DNA from: Epiperipatus broadwayi
Taxonomy: Eukaryota > Onychophora > Udeonychophora > Euonychophora > Peripatidae
Assembly (NCBI GenBank): GCA_028023455.1
Contig: JAQFVV010006274.1
Coordinates: forward strand, 2,110,001 to 2,174,000
Direction: 5' to 3'
DNA: 64,000 bases
Shown here one piece after another: positions 35,900 to 49,611 of this stretch (the stretch's first letter is position 1; each line of letters opens with the position of its first letter). The position numbers were made by a program, and so were the translations under genes. Below the pieces are notes generated by a model. That model was given only the letters and a program-made list of their open reading frames with translations. It made no database searches and was not told the DNA's origin.

Positions 35900-36939
35900 A
35901 ATGTCTTATTTGTAAAATATATTTTGTTAAAAAAATTGAAAAATATGTTGTATATATCTTCAAACAATAAGCTTCCTTTTTAAATGGATATTGGTATTAT
36001 TCCATAAAAGTTAACTTAAAAAATTAGTAATTATTAGTTTCTAAGTCTCATATATCAAACATTTCTATCTCCAAAACTTTTTCTACATTCTTATATTATT
36101 TAAATAGACTTATTATTCCATAAAAACCACAAGAATTTTAACATATCTATTACGTCAAAAAACAACTGTTCCCACTATAGTGATCTTTCAAAAATGGTAG
36201 TCATTTTTGTTATATTTGATATCATTAAAAGCAATGTGTTTTTAATATGAAAAATTGTATTTTTTTATATTTCATAGTTAAAAAATAAAATGTTGATCAT
36301 ACATAGAAATAAACTACCAAAAATAAATTGGAAAATGTACATTTCAGTCATTAAATATGATTTATTTAATCTTTGTAATAGAAAAATAAGAAAATCATTT
36401 AAAACAATATGTCTTCCTTTATAAATTTTTATATTCTTTAGAAAAAAAATTAATTTGTTTGCAATATATATATATATTTACATTAAACTATGTTAAAAAT
36501 AAATTTGAAAATGTCTGCATTATATTAATTAAAATATGATTTTATTTAATATCTTCATACTAACAATTATAAAAGCATTTAAAGCAATATGTCTTCAATA
36601 GAAAATGTAAATATGTCACAAAGCGCATCAAAAAAATTTTAAACATACCCTATAGCTCAACTTTTTTTTTATTGTTTTATAAATGGCAATATAATATATC
36701 TTTCCAAGCAATATGTTTATATCATATAAAATTTCAATTTACAATGAAAAAAAATTCAGTTTTACTCTGAAATATTTACAAAAAAAAAAAGTTCACATTA
36801 ATATATAAAGTTTACCCAAAATAAATTTAAAAATGTATAGAGTATGTTACTGTTATTTTTTTTTTATTTGCTTTATTTTAATTTAATCAAAGTGCAATTT
36901 GAACAGGATATTGATGTCACTTCAAACAATGTGGTTATT
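35900..36939 (+). repeat. Degenerate tandem repeat
   Basis: A phrase like AAAGCAATATGTCTTC recurs at about 35961, 36228, 36400, 36579, 36708 and 36924, spaced about 130-270 bp apart. The two best units (36316 and 36491) also share AAAATAAATTTGAAAATGT. Units are strongly diverged. Confidence 0.5.
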
Positions 36940-37074
36940 GTTTTTATATATTTAACTATTTCCATCATCTAATATAAGTATTGAATGTCTTTAGAAAAAT
37001 TTAACTTTATTTAAATATTCAAAATACATTCAACTGTTAGTAATGGCATACAGGTTAATATATGCACAACATTT
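36940..37074 (+). repeat. Solo arm of the 22.3 kb fold-back family
   Basis: Aligned with 22300-22434 over about 135 bp (shared TTTAGAAAAATTTAACTTTA and CATTCAACTGTTAGTAAT). No opposite arm was found nearby. Confidence 0.75.
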
Positions 37075-37402
37075 TGAGAAATAATGTTTGATAAAATATT
37101 TGAGGCTAATGGTAAAAAATTGCACAATAATTATACTGTGCTATGCTTCATGTTTTAGATACAAGTTGTGTTTTTATTAATATTTTTAGTAAAATTTAAT
37201 TCCCAATTGTAAACTTTTTATTCAAAGTTTATATTTTGAATCTGTTGTAATAAATTAATTTACTCCTATAGAAAGCATTATAATTGCTTATTTTTTAATG
37301 AGATTTTCAATTGATGAAGATTTTTGGAGAACATATTGGTCTTTTTATTTGGGATAAACATATAATTTTAATATGAAATATATATACAACCATATGTAGG
37401 GG

Positions 37403-38018
37403 AAAGCTTTATATTATATAATTAGCAAGGTTTGTGTAGCATGCTTGCAACTACTTAACAGTAATAGTCATGATCATGGCACCTGACCATGAGAAGAAAT
37501 TGTGGTATTTATTAGAGAATAAATCACAATAGAAAATGTGCATATTTGAATGGTAAATAATTTTTTTTATTGGCTTTTTTATTGAAATGGGGGCACAGGA
37601 ATCTTTTTTGTTGATTCCATGTTTATTTCTGGCAATGTGCCAGGCCTCTTTCACTTTGCATTTGGCATTATTACATTCGGAGCAGACAATGCTGGCAGAG
37701 ATTGGTTTGAAGGTGTGGCCTAACCTGTCTCTGCCAGCATTGTCTGCTCTGAACATAATGATGCAAAGTGAAAGGTCTGGCACATTGTCAAAGATAAACA
37801 TGTCATCAACAAAAAAGATTCTTGCATATCTCTTTTAAAAAAATATATATAAATAATTTATTTACAATTCAAATATGCAAGTTTTCTATTGTGATTTATT
37901 TTCTAATAAATACCATAATTTCTTCTCATGGTCAGTGCCATGATTATGACTATTACTATTTAAGTAGTCAAAGGCATGCTAGGCATACTTTGCTAATTAT
38001 ATAATGTAAATGTTTCTC
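37403..38018. mobile_element. Head-to-head palindrome of Penelope-like 3' ends
   Basis: The arms (about 37403-37707 and 37722-38018) are reverse complements around a loop of about 14 bp. Reading outward from the centre in either direction gives the same C-terminal Penelope fragment. On the minus strand it reads SASIVCSECNNAKCKVKEAW then HIARNKHGINKKD. On the plus strand it reads SASIVCSEHNDAK, a stop, then KVWHIVKDKHVINKKD. Both match KVKETWHIAHK in the relic at 16.2-18.3 kb. The outer ends share GGCATGCTAGGCATACTTTG-type tail sequence. The overlapping open frames here come from the palindrome. Confidence 0.75.
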
Positions 38019-38379
38019 TCTAAATATGTATATTTTATAACTCATACACCTATTTTTTTTTTCACAGAACCTCAGATCCATCAAACAACTTATGCACTAC
38101 TATTTAAATCAGACATTTCATGGATGAAAATAATTTTCATAAAGAGCAAAATCAGAAGGCTTACAAAATGAAACTGATTGTTTTGGATTAGTCATCTCAA
38201 GATTAGATAAGCATCAAATGTTTACAATTTTATAATGAATATGCAATAATTTTTTATTTTATTCACTGAATTTTTTTTTTTCCATGTACTAATCAAAATT
38301 ATTTTTTAATTATAGTATTATTTTACAAATTCTGGATTTTTTTATTTATTGGTTCAATGTCATATTTATGCATTCACCA

Positions 38380-39190
38380 CAGGTTAGCCATCTCTGATAT
38401 AATCAATTTCTTTACCCAGCTTATCTTTTTCTTTAATTTTCAGACATAGCTTTTATAATTTTCTTGCCTGGAAGTACATATCCAATTTTTTTTAACAATT
38501 TTCTCAATAAATGTTTTTTATTTATTTATTTTCAACAGTTTTACATTATTAATCTTATTTTTGTAATATATCAATTTCATTCTTTTCCAAATCTACATCT
38601 TTTCAATCTAAACCATGTTTTCTAAAAATAACATTCCAAAAAATTGATTTAACAATTCTCTTTCTTAAGTCTAACTTCATTGGATCAGAAAATAATCTTC
38701 CACATTTATTAAATATCTGTTTAGCCATTATAATTTTCACTTTATCATTATTTCTAGCAACTATTGGCCAATTACTCAAATATTTAAATGGCATATTAAC
38801 CTGCAGTATAATTTTCTATACAATACTAGCTTTTAATCTTTTCATCTTATGATCTGTTTTCATTGTTTTAATTTTATTTTATTTGATCTTATGGTAACTT
38901 CTTTCAATTCTACATAGCATTTTAAGCTTATCTTCATTCTTCACAAGTACTGCAATACCATCAGCTAATATTATTGGTGCAATGAATGCTAACTCTATTG
39001 CAGCTACCCTTCCCCCACCTAAACTTTAAAAAATATTTGACAATGGTGTCGAATACATTTTATCCAAATACTTTTTAAGATCAGTGAAACAAATATTAAG
39101 CTCCCTTTCTCTCTTCATAAATATCTCAATAGTCCAATTGCATTTCTTGAACTTCTACTTGTTCTAAAACCAAGATTCCAACTAATTTAT
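38380..39190 (-). pseudogene. Decayed RTE-like LINE reverse transcriptase, antisense
   Basis: Minus-strand reading recovers, from high to low coordinate, ICFTDLKKYLDK (RT3 equivalent, about 39062-39097), ILADGIAVLVKNEDKLKML (decayed ADD box, about 38917-38975), and the 38603-38794 frame. That frame contains FKYLSNWPIVARNNDKVK and LDLRKRIVKSIFWNV, which align with FRYLGCWLSEDGRSEDEVK and RELRKRLIKCYVWSV in the 57.6 kb element. The second aspartate of the ADD box has been replaced by glycine and many stops are present. Inactive. Confidence 0.75.
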
Positions 39191-40599
39191 TTTTTTAGCT
39201 TTAATATTAAACTGGAATCATCAATGTTTTAATGTTTTGCAATTTTCATTTTTAAAACTTTTATTAATGTAATACTTATTTTATTCTTATGTTTAAAACT
39301 TTTATTTGGCATAAATAAAGATTTGTTATTTCTATCATATAACTTACATATATTACTATCTTTTCCGTATGTTTATCATCTTTACTGATAATTTAATCAG
39401 TTCTATTTTTAATTCCTGTAATTCTTTTTTTTTTTTTCTTAACCGATTTGTTTATTTCACTATGTATTAAATCAGATTTTTTTTTTTTAATAATGTTTCT
39501 ACTTTTTTCATTCCTTTTTTAACACTTAATTTATTCTGTTTTACTAGTTTAGCATTATCACATTGAGTTAATAATATATATACAAACATCAGTTGATTCT
39601 CCCTTCTAAATGACAATTATTTGACTTTCAATGCAGATGAAATTTATTATCAATATCCGGATCCTGTGAACTTTATTGTTATTTTATGATTCAATGGTTA
39701 ACTATTTATATTAATTAATTATTTATTGTTGTTGATGTTGTTTTGTTACAAATTGTATTACAAATAGTACTTAATTTATTTTATATTACAATTATTTATT
39801 TGTGCACAATTATATATTAATATTTTGCGAACTTTATTTTTTCAATTTGTTTCTTTAGCACCACAATGCAAGCTATTTGAGTATTTCCTATACATATATA
39901 ATTTATATGTGTATGTAATTAAGTTTTATGATTCTTTTTTTTATATAGATGTTTCTTGGAAAATTCAGCAAGCCATTCAACAGCAACAGTGATCAGTATA
40001 TAGCTATTTTTAGCTAGAAGATAAAGGTTATAATTAATTGTAGTTGGTTAGATGAATATCGATATGCAGACTTAAAATAATACAATTATAATAAATCACC
40101 TTTACTAGGGTAAGGAAAAACTGATCATACATCAACGGATGTTCAATCTATTATCATCTTGGCTATGAGATATTTCGTTATTAAAAAATGTTTTTTTTTT
40201 TTTTTTAATAAAATAAAATCTTAGTTTGACTCGAAGATCTTTAAATCTTTGTTTGAACTAATCTGGAAAAATATGTGTGTATATATGGCATAAATTAAGA
40301 ATCACTGTTCTGCTATTTTGCTATATTTATATATAATTTTATATCATTTAAATGTCTGTATTGTGTATGCAGTATATTATTATATGGAATATCCATCAAT
40401 ATTAGATAAATAGGCGCGCAAAAAAAAAAAAGTACAAAACACTGTGAGTGTGAGTGCATGCGCGTGTAGATATTTAATTATACAAGTTAGTATATATAAT
40501 ACAATAATTTATATAAATAATTTGCTGCTAGTTTTAATAAATATACTTTGTTTCACTTGTAAAATGAAATCTAATTAAAATTAACAAGCTTGTACATTG
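39191..40599. other. AT-rich spacer
   Basis: No features recognised; parts may be the unrecognisable 5' portion of the antisense LINE relic. Confidence 0.4.
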
Positions 40600-40990
40600 T
40601 TCTGCTCAGTCAATTAACTCGGACTAATACATTACTAATAAATGCATCCTAGACCCCTTAACTAAGGAACTGTTTTGCCACTGGCGTTTTCTTTCAATGA
40701 TTATCATCTAAAAGTAAAAATTCACTGCTTTCTTAAAAGCGGCCGTGGGCAACCTTGAGGGAATGGTTGGACAAGTTAAAAGCGACTTATTAAATATCTT
40801 ACAAGACTGACGCGTGGAGTTTGGTTACAGTTTTTACGTACTTTCTTCAATAGAGTTTGAAATGACTTGGCCGCAAGCGTACCTTCTCTCTTAAAAGATC
40901 TCGATTGTCAAATCGTGAAATTCTGCTCCAGGAGCGAATAGCTTTGTTTCAAGACAGCTGGTTGAACAGATTGTTAAAAATATTTATCAA
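40600..40990. promoter_or_regulatory. CpG-enriched block, possible promoter or non-coding first exon
   Basis: At least ten CpG dinucleotides fall in about 300 bp (for example GCGGCCG, GACGCGTGG, GGCCGCAAGCGTACC), inside DNA where CpG is otherwise rare. Base composition is much more balanced than its flanks. There is no long open frame on either strand and no clear donor site. The pattern fits an unmethylated promoter or 5' UTR, or a transposon too young to have lost its CpGs. Confidence 0.35.
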
Positions 40991-43440
40991 CACATTAACT
41001 AACTGATATTATTGCTTTTATTAAAAACTTTGAAAAGCTGTTTACAAAAACGTAAATGAAAATTGAAAACGAAGTTTATATACAATGTACGAAGACACAT
41101 CAGTTGTGTGAAATTGATTTTATTTAGCAATACTGAATCAAAAATCCTAAAGTGATATTTTAAATGATATTGTATATAACTGAAACCAATATTTAATAGA
41201 ATTATTTATTTTTTCATTAAGAATCTCGTGGTTAGGATTAGCTCATTCACTTACTTTGTTACGATCTGGGGTTTGAAACCTGAGGAAACTTTCGATTTTT
41301 TTCAAATTTTAAGCAAACTTTAGAATTTTTTAAAGTGGGTAAATGAGTCACTTAGATTTTTTTAGCTCACCTATATTGAACTATTCTGGGAAACATTCTG
41401 AAAAAGATGTTGGAGCAACCTTTCTTCTGAATTGCCTGTTTACCGATTGCTTTGTCCTTTTTTTTGCCTATCTACTTTTGAAATGAACATCGACTTTGTT
41501 TATTTAAAAACTTATTTATAGGTGTTCTTATTTTTATTCAATATTTCAGTTGTTTATCTAGAAACATCTCAAAGATAAGCAAAAACTACAAAAGATATTG
41601 CTAAGATATGTAAAAAGTTGAATAACTCTAAAAATAATGCTTCTTTATCAAATAAACTAATATTGTATGTAATATATTAAAAATATCGACTTCGACGATT
41701 TTGTCAATAGCATTTCTATTTTGCTTTTCAAACTGCTCAAGTATTGCATTCATTGTTGTGATGGCTGATCCAACTCACAATCATTGCTTTATCATCTTTT
41801 TCTTTTTTTTACCAATCTTTTTTATCATTATACATGTTTTTAATGAATTACTCAAGCTTACAATAAAAGTTTTAGAATAGAATACTTCAATCCTACAGTC
41901 TAGAAGTTGTGTATCAAGTTTATAGATATTCGAAATTGAAAATAAATTTACAAACATATATGATACTATGCTGGTATAATTAGGAATTTAACCGTTACAT
42001 AATATCTGGCTAAGAAAATTTAAAATATTGTAATTATAATCCTAATTATTTTAAAAAATATATGGCTAAGAAATGCTATCTAGTATCGTTATTAACTTAA
42101 TAATAATAATAAAATAGTAAAATCCTTTTTAGAAATCACACATACACAACATTCTAATTTCCAATATCCAGATAATACATTAATTAAATGCTCAACTGCC
42201 TTACCAATACATCGGTGACATTTCTGGATGGTGGTGATGATAATAATGTATATGTGTTTTTTTTATTATGCTATGATAATATGTTAATATTAAATTACAA
42301 AATATATTTGTTGGCTTTATTATAATCTGTTAGCAAGGCACAATAATACAATTAATACATTAGTTACTTTACTCTACATTCTGAATATTAAAAAAATTTC
42401 CCCAAAGAGGTTATATACTTCAAATTCAAGCTTATCTACTGTCATCACAATCTAAATATGGTTTGTCATTACCTAGGATAGAGAAAAATAAGTATGATAT
42501 TTTCATGAGAGAGAGGCTTCTTAACCCATAACAACTATAATAGTAAACAAACAATGGTATATTCCAGTACACCTTCTTTAAGGCAAATACATGTGTGGAC
42601 ATAGTCTTAGTACATTGAACATTGAAACATAGACCAAAGAAAATCCTATCTAAGGATTCCACTATGTCAATTTAGCATGAAGAAAAATAACCTCTACCCT
42701 TGGCAAAACAATGGCAGGATAAAATATCCCTTAAGAGAAATAATTTTCTCTAAAAAAATAATAATAGATCATGTACAAAAACAGCAAATAAATATGAGTC
42801 AATGTGATTTTAAATAGCATAATAATACATTACAGCTAACAAGAAATACTTACACATAGCTAATGGTAGCATAAGATTTAAAAAAAATATTGGTCATGAG
42901 TGGCAAAATGCATAAACACAATATAATAGAGATAAAACATATATCAATAATAACTATGATAATAGAATACTGTATCAGTTATAATCTTTGTGAGCTGATA
43001 AAGACCAAATTTTGGTTGTTTATCAATAAGTAACTATAAACTGCATAATAATTATAAATGATAATAGTAAATATATATATATTTTTTACCTGGACATATA
43101 TACAAAATATAAGTTTACCTTAAGCAAAAAAAAATGCATAAATTTTACCTTTCTATTTCATAATGATTTTGCATTAAAAAATTTTTTTTTACACTCATAG
43201 TTCTTTAATTGACATCTTCAGCTTTGAGCTAATTAACAAGGGAAATAATTTTCTCTGGATGACGAATCATTTAAGACAATGCATCCATTACTTTATCACA
43301 TCTTAAAAAAATAATAATAATGACTCTCCTTGTAAAATTTGTACACACTAATAACATAATGAAATATTATGGATTCAAATCCCCTTCAAGAATATTTTAA
43401 CATTATATTTAAAGAGTCCATCATAGTTTTTTTCATGCTT
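40991..43440. other. AT-rich spacer
   Basis: The 76-codon minus-strand frame at 42432-42662 has no recognised domain and is not called. Confidence 0.4.
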
Positions 43441-43447
43441 ATCCTGC

Positions 43448-43525
43448 ATAATTCTAGTAAGAAAATTCACGTGTTGAATGAAGTTCATTAATTCTAGTAA
43501 GAAAATTTACTTGTTGAATGAAGTT
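43448..43525 (+). repeat. Tandem duplication of about 38 bp
   Basis: ATTCTAGTAAGAAAATT followed by TGTTGAATGAAGTT occurs twice in a row, with few differences. Confidence 0.8.
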
Positions 43526-45091
43526 ATTTCATGTATATCAAATGTTAATTAATCCGGATATTGCAATATAAAATATATAACTAATAATAATTTCTCTTTA
43601 ACTTCTGTAGCTATATTACAAAGATAAAGTTTACATTATTTTGACAGCATCTCACATTATTTTATAAAGTTATTTGTTTATTAATTTGAAAGTGAATGCT
43701 AAGAACTGTAACAAATAAATCATACTTTCTTTAAAATAAATAACTATGAACAATTTTTCCACATTTAGTAATACATTTGAAGTTAAATATTTTCTGGTTT
43801 TTCCCCTGTAAATTAATACTTTTCACATTTAAGTTATAGTCATAAATAATTTTTTTAAAAAATAATAATTGTTATCTCAAAGTTTTCAATTAGTAAAGTT
43901 CATTTTCTATATTATGAAATTATTCAAGTTAGCATTCAAAATGATATTAGAAAGAGAATAAAATCGTTTACTAGATTTTATTAAAATTATCATTCTCATA
44001 ATGAGCAAAAGTTTTTTTTTTTTTTTCATTTTAAAATGAGATTAACATCAGTTTCAGATTTAAGAAATGGTTTACATTTTCTTTTTTTTTCCTTCAACAT
44101 TAAGAAAAATAAAAACTTATCAGTGGTAGATTGAAACATAACTTCACTAAAGGTTAAAGAATAATAAAAATAATTTAGTACAAAGTTTGTTCAGAAGTTT
44201 TTTTATATGGAAAAATATTACCTCAGTCTTCTTTCTGAGCATATAGTTTCTGCACATTTTATAACAAAGAATAGACATCACTGACTTTCAGTTAGCATTT
44301 TTATTAGCTTTTAAAATTCTCTTAACCAAGTTAAGTATGAAAACTTAATACCGTTAGCTTTTTATCTAAATATTACTGTTTAACAAAAGAATTAACACTA
44401 AGTTTGAAAATTTTAAAATAAAGGCCAAGCTTCAAGTGCATTGTAATGCTTCTTTAGGTATTGTTTGATTAAGTCAAAGAACAACATTTTTGAAGTGTGT
44501 GCTAAATGTTTATAGGTTCAATATTTTGATGGATAATTGGTTAGCCACACCTTTGTTATATGACATCTAATATTAATTTCTTACACCACAATCAGGGAAT
44601 AGGAAGTAAAATTATCTAACAATAATCTATTTCAAATTTGACATGACAGTGGAAATTTCCAATAACTTTTAAATAATTTGTGTAACTTATTTAAAATCAA
44701 TAAAAATAATGAGATAATTATTTTATGATATTACTTTTGAAAATTATTAATTTTCTCATTAGAAGCTCATGTATTCATCTATTTTAAATACTTTTACCTG
44801 ATTACAAAGTATTAGATAAATAAATGGATTTAAACAATTCAATTTTAAGAAGTAGTATTTGAAAATTCATGTCCACACATTTCAATTAATGCACAGGAAA
44901 TTACCCTACCCTCTTTTTTATTTAATTTGTCTAATACCTAATCTAAGACCTAATAGTTTTCAATATTTGTTTTTGATAAACTAACTTTACTGTTTTTAAT
45001 TCCTATAGTAGCATTAATTAAACAAATAACTAATATAATTAATTTAATAATAATGTTATCATTAGTGGACCTATTAATTAGCAAATAGTTT
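43526..45091. other. AT-rich spacer
   Basis: No features recognised. Confidence 0.5.
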
Positions 45092-45824
45092 TTAACCTTT
45101 TAATGGGTACAATTTCCTATTGGCCTAGTGAATTAAAGTTGTAAACTTTTGATTGGTCAATTACAGAATCAGAAGTAAAAATATATTCATCTTTTAATAT
45201 GTTCATTTTACGTTCATTTATAAAAAGCAAATTAATAATTTGTCAGATTATAAAAGTGAATGAAAGTTTTTTCAGAAATAAATTTTTATTTATAATTAAA
45301 AAAAATAATTTATAGTGGAAAATCTACAATGAACATTTGTAATCTATTAGAAAATACTGCATATGTCACTGATTTCTTTTTCAATTTACATTTATGTAAA
45401 AGTAAAGAATTTTTACTAAAATCTTAACTATTCTTCTAAAATAATTATATTTTCAACATATTTTATCAAAATAATTTATAATATGTAAAAAATATGACAA
45501 AAGTACTTTAAAATATTTTTCATTTTGAAAATCAAAACAAAGAACTTAGACCTGTCAAAATTGTTGACAAATGCTCCCTTTTGTTGAAAATGAGAAACAA
45601 CTAATCAGCACCTTGGAACGTCTACCTTCTCCCATTGTTAAAGCTTTAAATTTAAAAATTATTGATTTTTTACTTGTAAAATAATTCTAGAGAGGGTAGC
45701 ATCTTATGGTACATTTTAAACTTTAAAATGACAGTAAATTCACTACAATAATGTAAAAGTTACCAGTTTTAGAGTGAGTTAAAGTCGATTTGATTATAGT
45801 CAGAGACACCAATAAAAAAGTTAA
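45092..45824 (+). mobile_element. TTAA-flanked element, copy B
   Basis: Same orientation as 3365-4076 and homologous throughout, sharing AAAGCAAATTAATAATTTGT, CAAAATTGTTGACAA and TTACTTGTAAAATAATT. The left end is TTAACCTTTTAATGGG; the right end on the complement is TTAACTTTTTTATTGG. Non-coding. Confidence 0.75.
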
Positions 45825-47285
45825 AATATAAAGATTATATTTAATAAGCCTTACATTGTATTTAAACTTTAAAATAAAACATGGGATTAACTTAAAATAT
45901 TTTATTTTAACTAGCTTTAATTTTTTTAACTGAATATGGGGCTGAGTTCAAACTTTTACATTGTTACTTGTATTTTGCAATAAGTAATTATAATGACTTA
46001 CACAGTCGACCTAAGTTATTAATTAGGCATAATTTGTATAGTCAGTCTAAGCGTATTAATATTTTTACATTACAATAAATTTTTTTTTTTTTTCCTTTTC
46101 CTTTTACAAAAACTTTAAATAAGGCATTTAAATATTATCATGGATAAAGCACAGGGTTACAATATATATATATATGAACTCCAAATAATTTTAGCATAAA
46201 CAAACTAACTAATAATTCTAAGAGTGCTACACCTAAAATGCAAAGAAGTAATATAATTTATCAAATTATATGTAGTTGTAAAAAATCATATGGAAAAAAG
46301 AATAAAAGAACATCAATTATTATATATTCATGTAAAAAAAAACTATAAATCAATCAAATACTGCCTGTATTCTTCGACCATGAAAAATCTTGTAATTTTA
46401 AATTTACTTTCAATGTAAATGATACAAAAATATTAATGGAAGAAAGAAATCACAAAAAGAGAAAAATTAAGAAAGCAACATTGATAAATAGATCGAAAGA
46501 TAATATAAATAATGAATAGACAATTAGCAAATACCAACATACACAGCACATGAAAAAAGCAAGTGATATTAAACTTCTGTATTATTTTATAGTTGATAAG
46601 GATTACTATGTAATGGAAAGTACTATTGATTAATTAAGATATATATTTTATTATTTGTATTGTTAAAATTATTTGCAACTTGCATATAGTATATTTATAA
46701 TGGGTATTTATAGTTTTTACACATGTATATAATATATATGAATAATATCAAACAACGTAAATATTTTCTTTTCTAATACCATTTTATACTCTATATTATA
46801 TATATTTCATAACAGCATTAAAAATGTTTTTGTTAATTTTTAAATGTGTATATTTTTTAAATCAAAATGTTTTGTAGACTAGCCTACACAAATTAAAAGC
46901 ATATATTGTGTAGAATCAGCTACTATACATGGTTTCAATCAAAGTCGGTGAATACAAAGAACTTCTATATAATTTTACCCCCTAATAATTAGATTTTTAT
47001 TATACAAAAGAATTGAATATAACCTTCTTAATATATGGATTATAAAATATGCTTTGCAACATTTGAGTATCTAATTACTGGAATCAAATTTGAATATATG
47101 TAAATAATATTAAATTAAAACTTGGGCATTTAAATCTTTGAGATCTACCATAAACAATAGTGAAATAATTATGATGCAACTATATTTAACAAAAAAACAA
47201 AAGTAAATATTTTGGGCAAAAGCAAATGGAATAATTAGAAAAGACTTATCTAATTCCAATCTTTTTAAACTTTTCTCAGAAAAAT
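45825..47285. other. AT-rich spacer
   Basis: No features recognised. Confidence 0.45.
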
Positions 47286-47289
47286 GTAA

Positions 47290-47554
47290 TTCAATATAAA
47301 TAATACATACAAAATGTATACTAGGAAAATTTTGTTCAATACTTTAAACTAAAAATATTAAATACATCAATATAATATAGTGAGGATGTTTTCGACTAAC
47401 TGGTAGTCATACTCATAGCTATAATTATCCAAGTGGATTTCAAAATTTATAAAGGAATCACATAAGTGATATGCTGATATAATAAACATTTTTATTTTAA
47501 AGTATTGAACAAGCTTTTCTTAGTATACATGTTGTATGAATTATTTATATTGAA
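47290..47554. repeat. Fold-back repeat with Penelope-tail-like loop
   Basis: Arms of about 70 bp (47290-47358 and 47486-47554) are reverse complements, starting TTCAATATAAATAATACAT. The loop, read on the minus strand, contains AGCTATGAGTATGACTACCA, very similar to the 3' tail of the Penelope relic near 18228-18247. Probably a short palindromic Penelope 3'-end copy. Confidence 0.6.
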
Positions 47555-48079
47555 AAACTTATCTATAAATTTATTGTAATTAGCATGTTCATCTATGGGT
47601 CAAAATGTGATATTAAATAATCTATTAAAACAAAAATCATTATTAATAGAAATAAATACAACAAACACCATCTCGCTTGAAACCTTTGTGTAAGGATTCA
47701 CCATTGTAAACACCATCAATTTGTACTTATTTTGATTAACAACAAATTATTCACAACCATGCTTGTAAAAAAAATGTAGAATTTTTTAGGATGGCCATCT
47801 TATATGATTGATGATATCATAGAATAGTGACTATGTCATCTAAAATAAAATTTGTGACATTTATGATAAAATTGTACAATACAGAGTTTATTCATTATGC
47901 ATAGTATGGTACACAATATTACAATATATAGTATTTTGATTATAAATTTAAAACAGGATTAATGTATGGTACCTTATTTAATTTTCATCCAGTATTCTTG
48001 AAAGACAATCCATTCATTAATGATAAATCCAAAGTAAAGTATAAGTTTTAAAAAAACACTTTATTAGCAGCAGTATAAA

Positions 48080-49200
48080 TAATCAAAAGCCTATTTTGAT
48101 GACATACAACAACTAAATGTATTAATGTTATATATTAAAACATGTACAGTAGCTTACATATTGCATAATTACTCATTTTTATAAATTCAAATTCTTATTA
48201 ATGATTATTTACTTGTGGCAAAAATTACAATCATCATATAGTAAATGTAAAATTTAGTTCTTATAATTGCAAGTTATTTTGAAAAACAAAAATGACTTTG
48301 GGGCACTACATAATCAAAATCACTACATATTAATTGCTGAACAGTATTTGCTTGATTTAAATCATAACATCAGAAATTGTTTCATCATATCCAAGCCCAA
48401 AAAAAAGGCATTATCACAAATGTAAAAATATATAGTGCCGAAAAAAGATACAAATTTCATTCAGCATAAATTAAATTTTGGTCATATACTATACTATTAA
48501 TAATTAATTTTAAATTGTGTATTATATTAGCTAAAATATACAGTTAACTAATTTTGAATTAAAACTTTTCAGTCAAATTAAAATTGCTATTATATTTAAA
48601 GTGTTTTCATTATAAAAAAAAAAAAAAACACAGGGAAAGAAGGAAATGATTTTATGAATTAGATAATAAATAAACTACTTTATATGATCATTACTAAATA
48701 ATATTTATTTACTATATTTTAAATCAAGCTTGTAATTTGTTTCAAACATGTGTAAAGTAATTGGATGTTATATTAAACTTAAAAAAATTAAAATAGCACA
48801 AAAAATATATAAATATCATTTAGCAAAACATTAAAAATAAATTTTGGTCCATATATTATTAATATAAAATTTTGTATATTAGGTAAAACATTCAGTCAAG
48901 CAATTTTAAATTAAAACCTTTATGAATGCTAATTTCAGTCAAATCAAAACTGCTTATTTTCAATAAAGAAAAGGGAAGAGGGAGATGATTTTAAGCATTA
49001 TGCATTTAATAATAAATTTTATGTGATGAAAATGCAATACAAATAAATTGAAGATGTTTTATATTTTTATTTAAATGGTTCCTTAAAACATACTGCATTA
49101 TTCAAAAATTACAAGTCATTTCAAGAAAATGGCTACCATGCATATAAAATGACATCTCATGCCATAAAAAAATATAGGAAGCATATTTGTATATAAAAGT
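48080..49200 (+). repeat. Diverged tandem repeat, period about 355 bp
   Basis: Segment 48463-48650 (AAATTTTGGTCATATAC...TTCAGTCAAATTAAAATTGCT...GGAAATGATTTTATG) is matched by 48815-48995. A weaker third copy may precede it. AT-rich and non-coding. Confidence 0.5.
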
Positions 49201-49611
49201 GCTGTTTATTTAGATCTACATAGTATTGTACCATTTATTTATATATGGTACAGATGTATTGGCATTTGCTAAAAGCTATAAAAAAACGGTAAATTTAGCG
49301 ATCTTTTAAAAGAAAAACATTTTTAGATTTTTTTCTGATTAGTATAATTTATTTTTTTAAAACATACAATGAAAGCTAAAATTGTCGTTTGTATTTTTTT
49401 TTATCTAATTAAAAATAAAAGTAAAAATTGGAGAGAACAAAAGACACACAAATTACCAATCCAGATAAGCCAAAAGAATAATATTTTAGCTAATTAAAAA
49501 TGGCAGAATTATGCTAAAAAAATAAAGACTTTGTAACATAAATTTTATAAAGAATGTACAAGATTATCAATGTATATTTTTGACAAACAAAAGGTATGTG
49601 CAGAAGTCTGA

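Noticed and set aside
37451-37838. 116- and 83-codon frames on opposite strands
   Set aside because: They cross the centre of the Penelope palindrome; only their outer parts match the Penelope C-terminus, so they are not separate genes.
37403-38018. Hammerhead ribozyme in Penelope-type ends
   Set aside because: I looked for the CTGATGAG and GAAA core in the tails at 18.2, 37.4-38.0 and 47.4 kb and did not find it.
42432-42662. 76-codon minus-strand frame
   Set aside because: No recognisable domain, no splice context and ordinary AT-rich composition.
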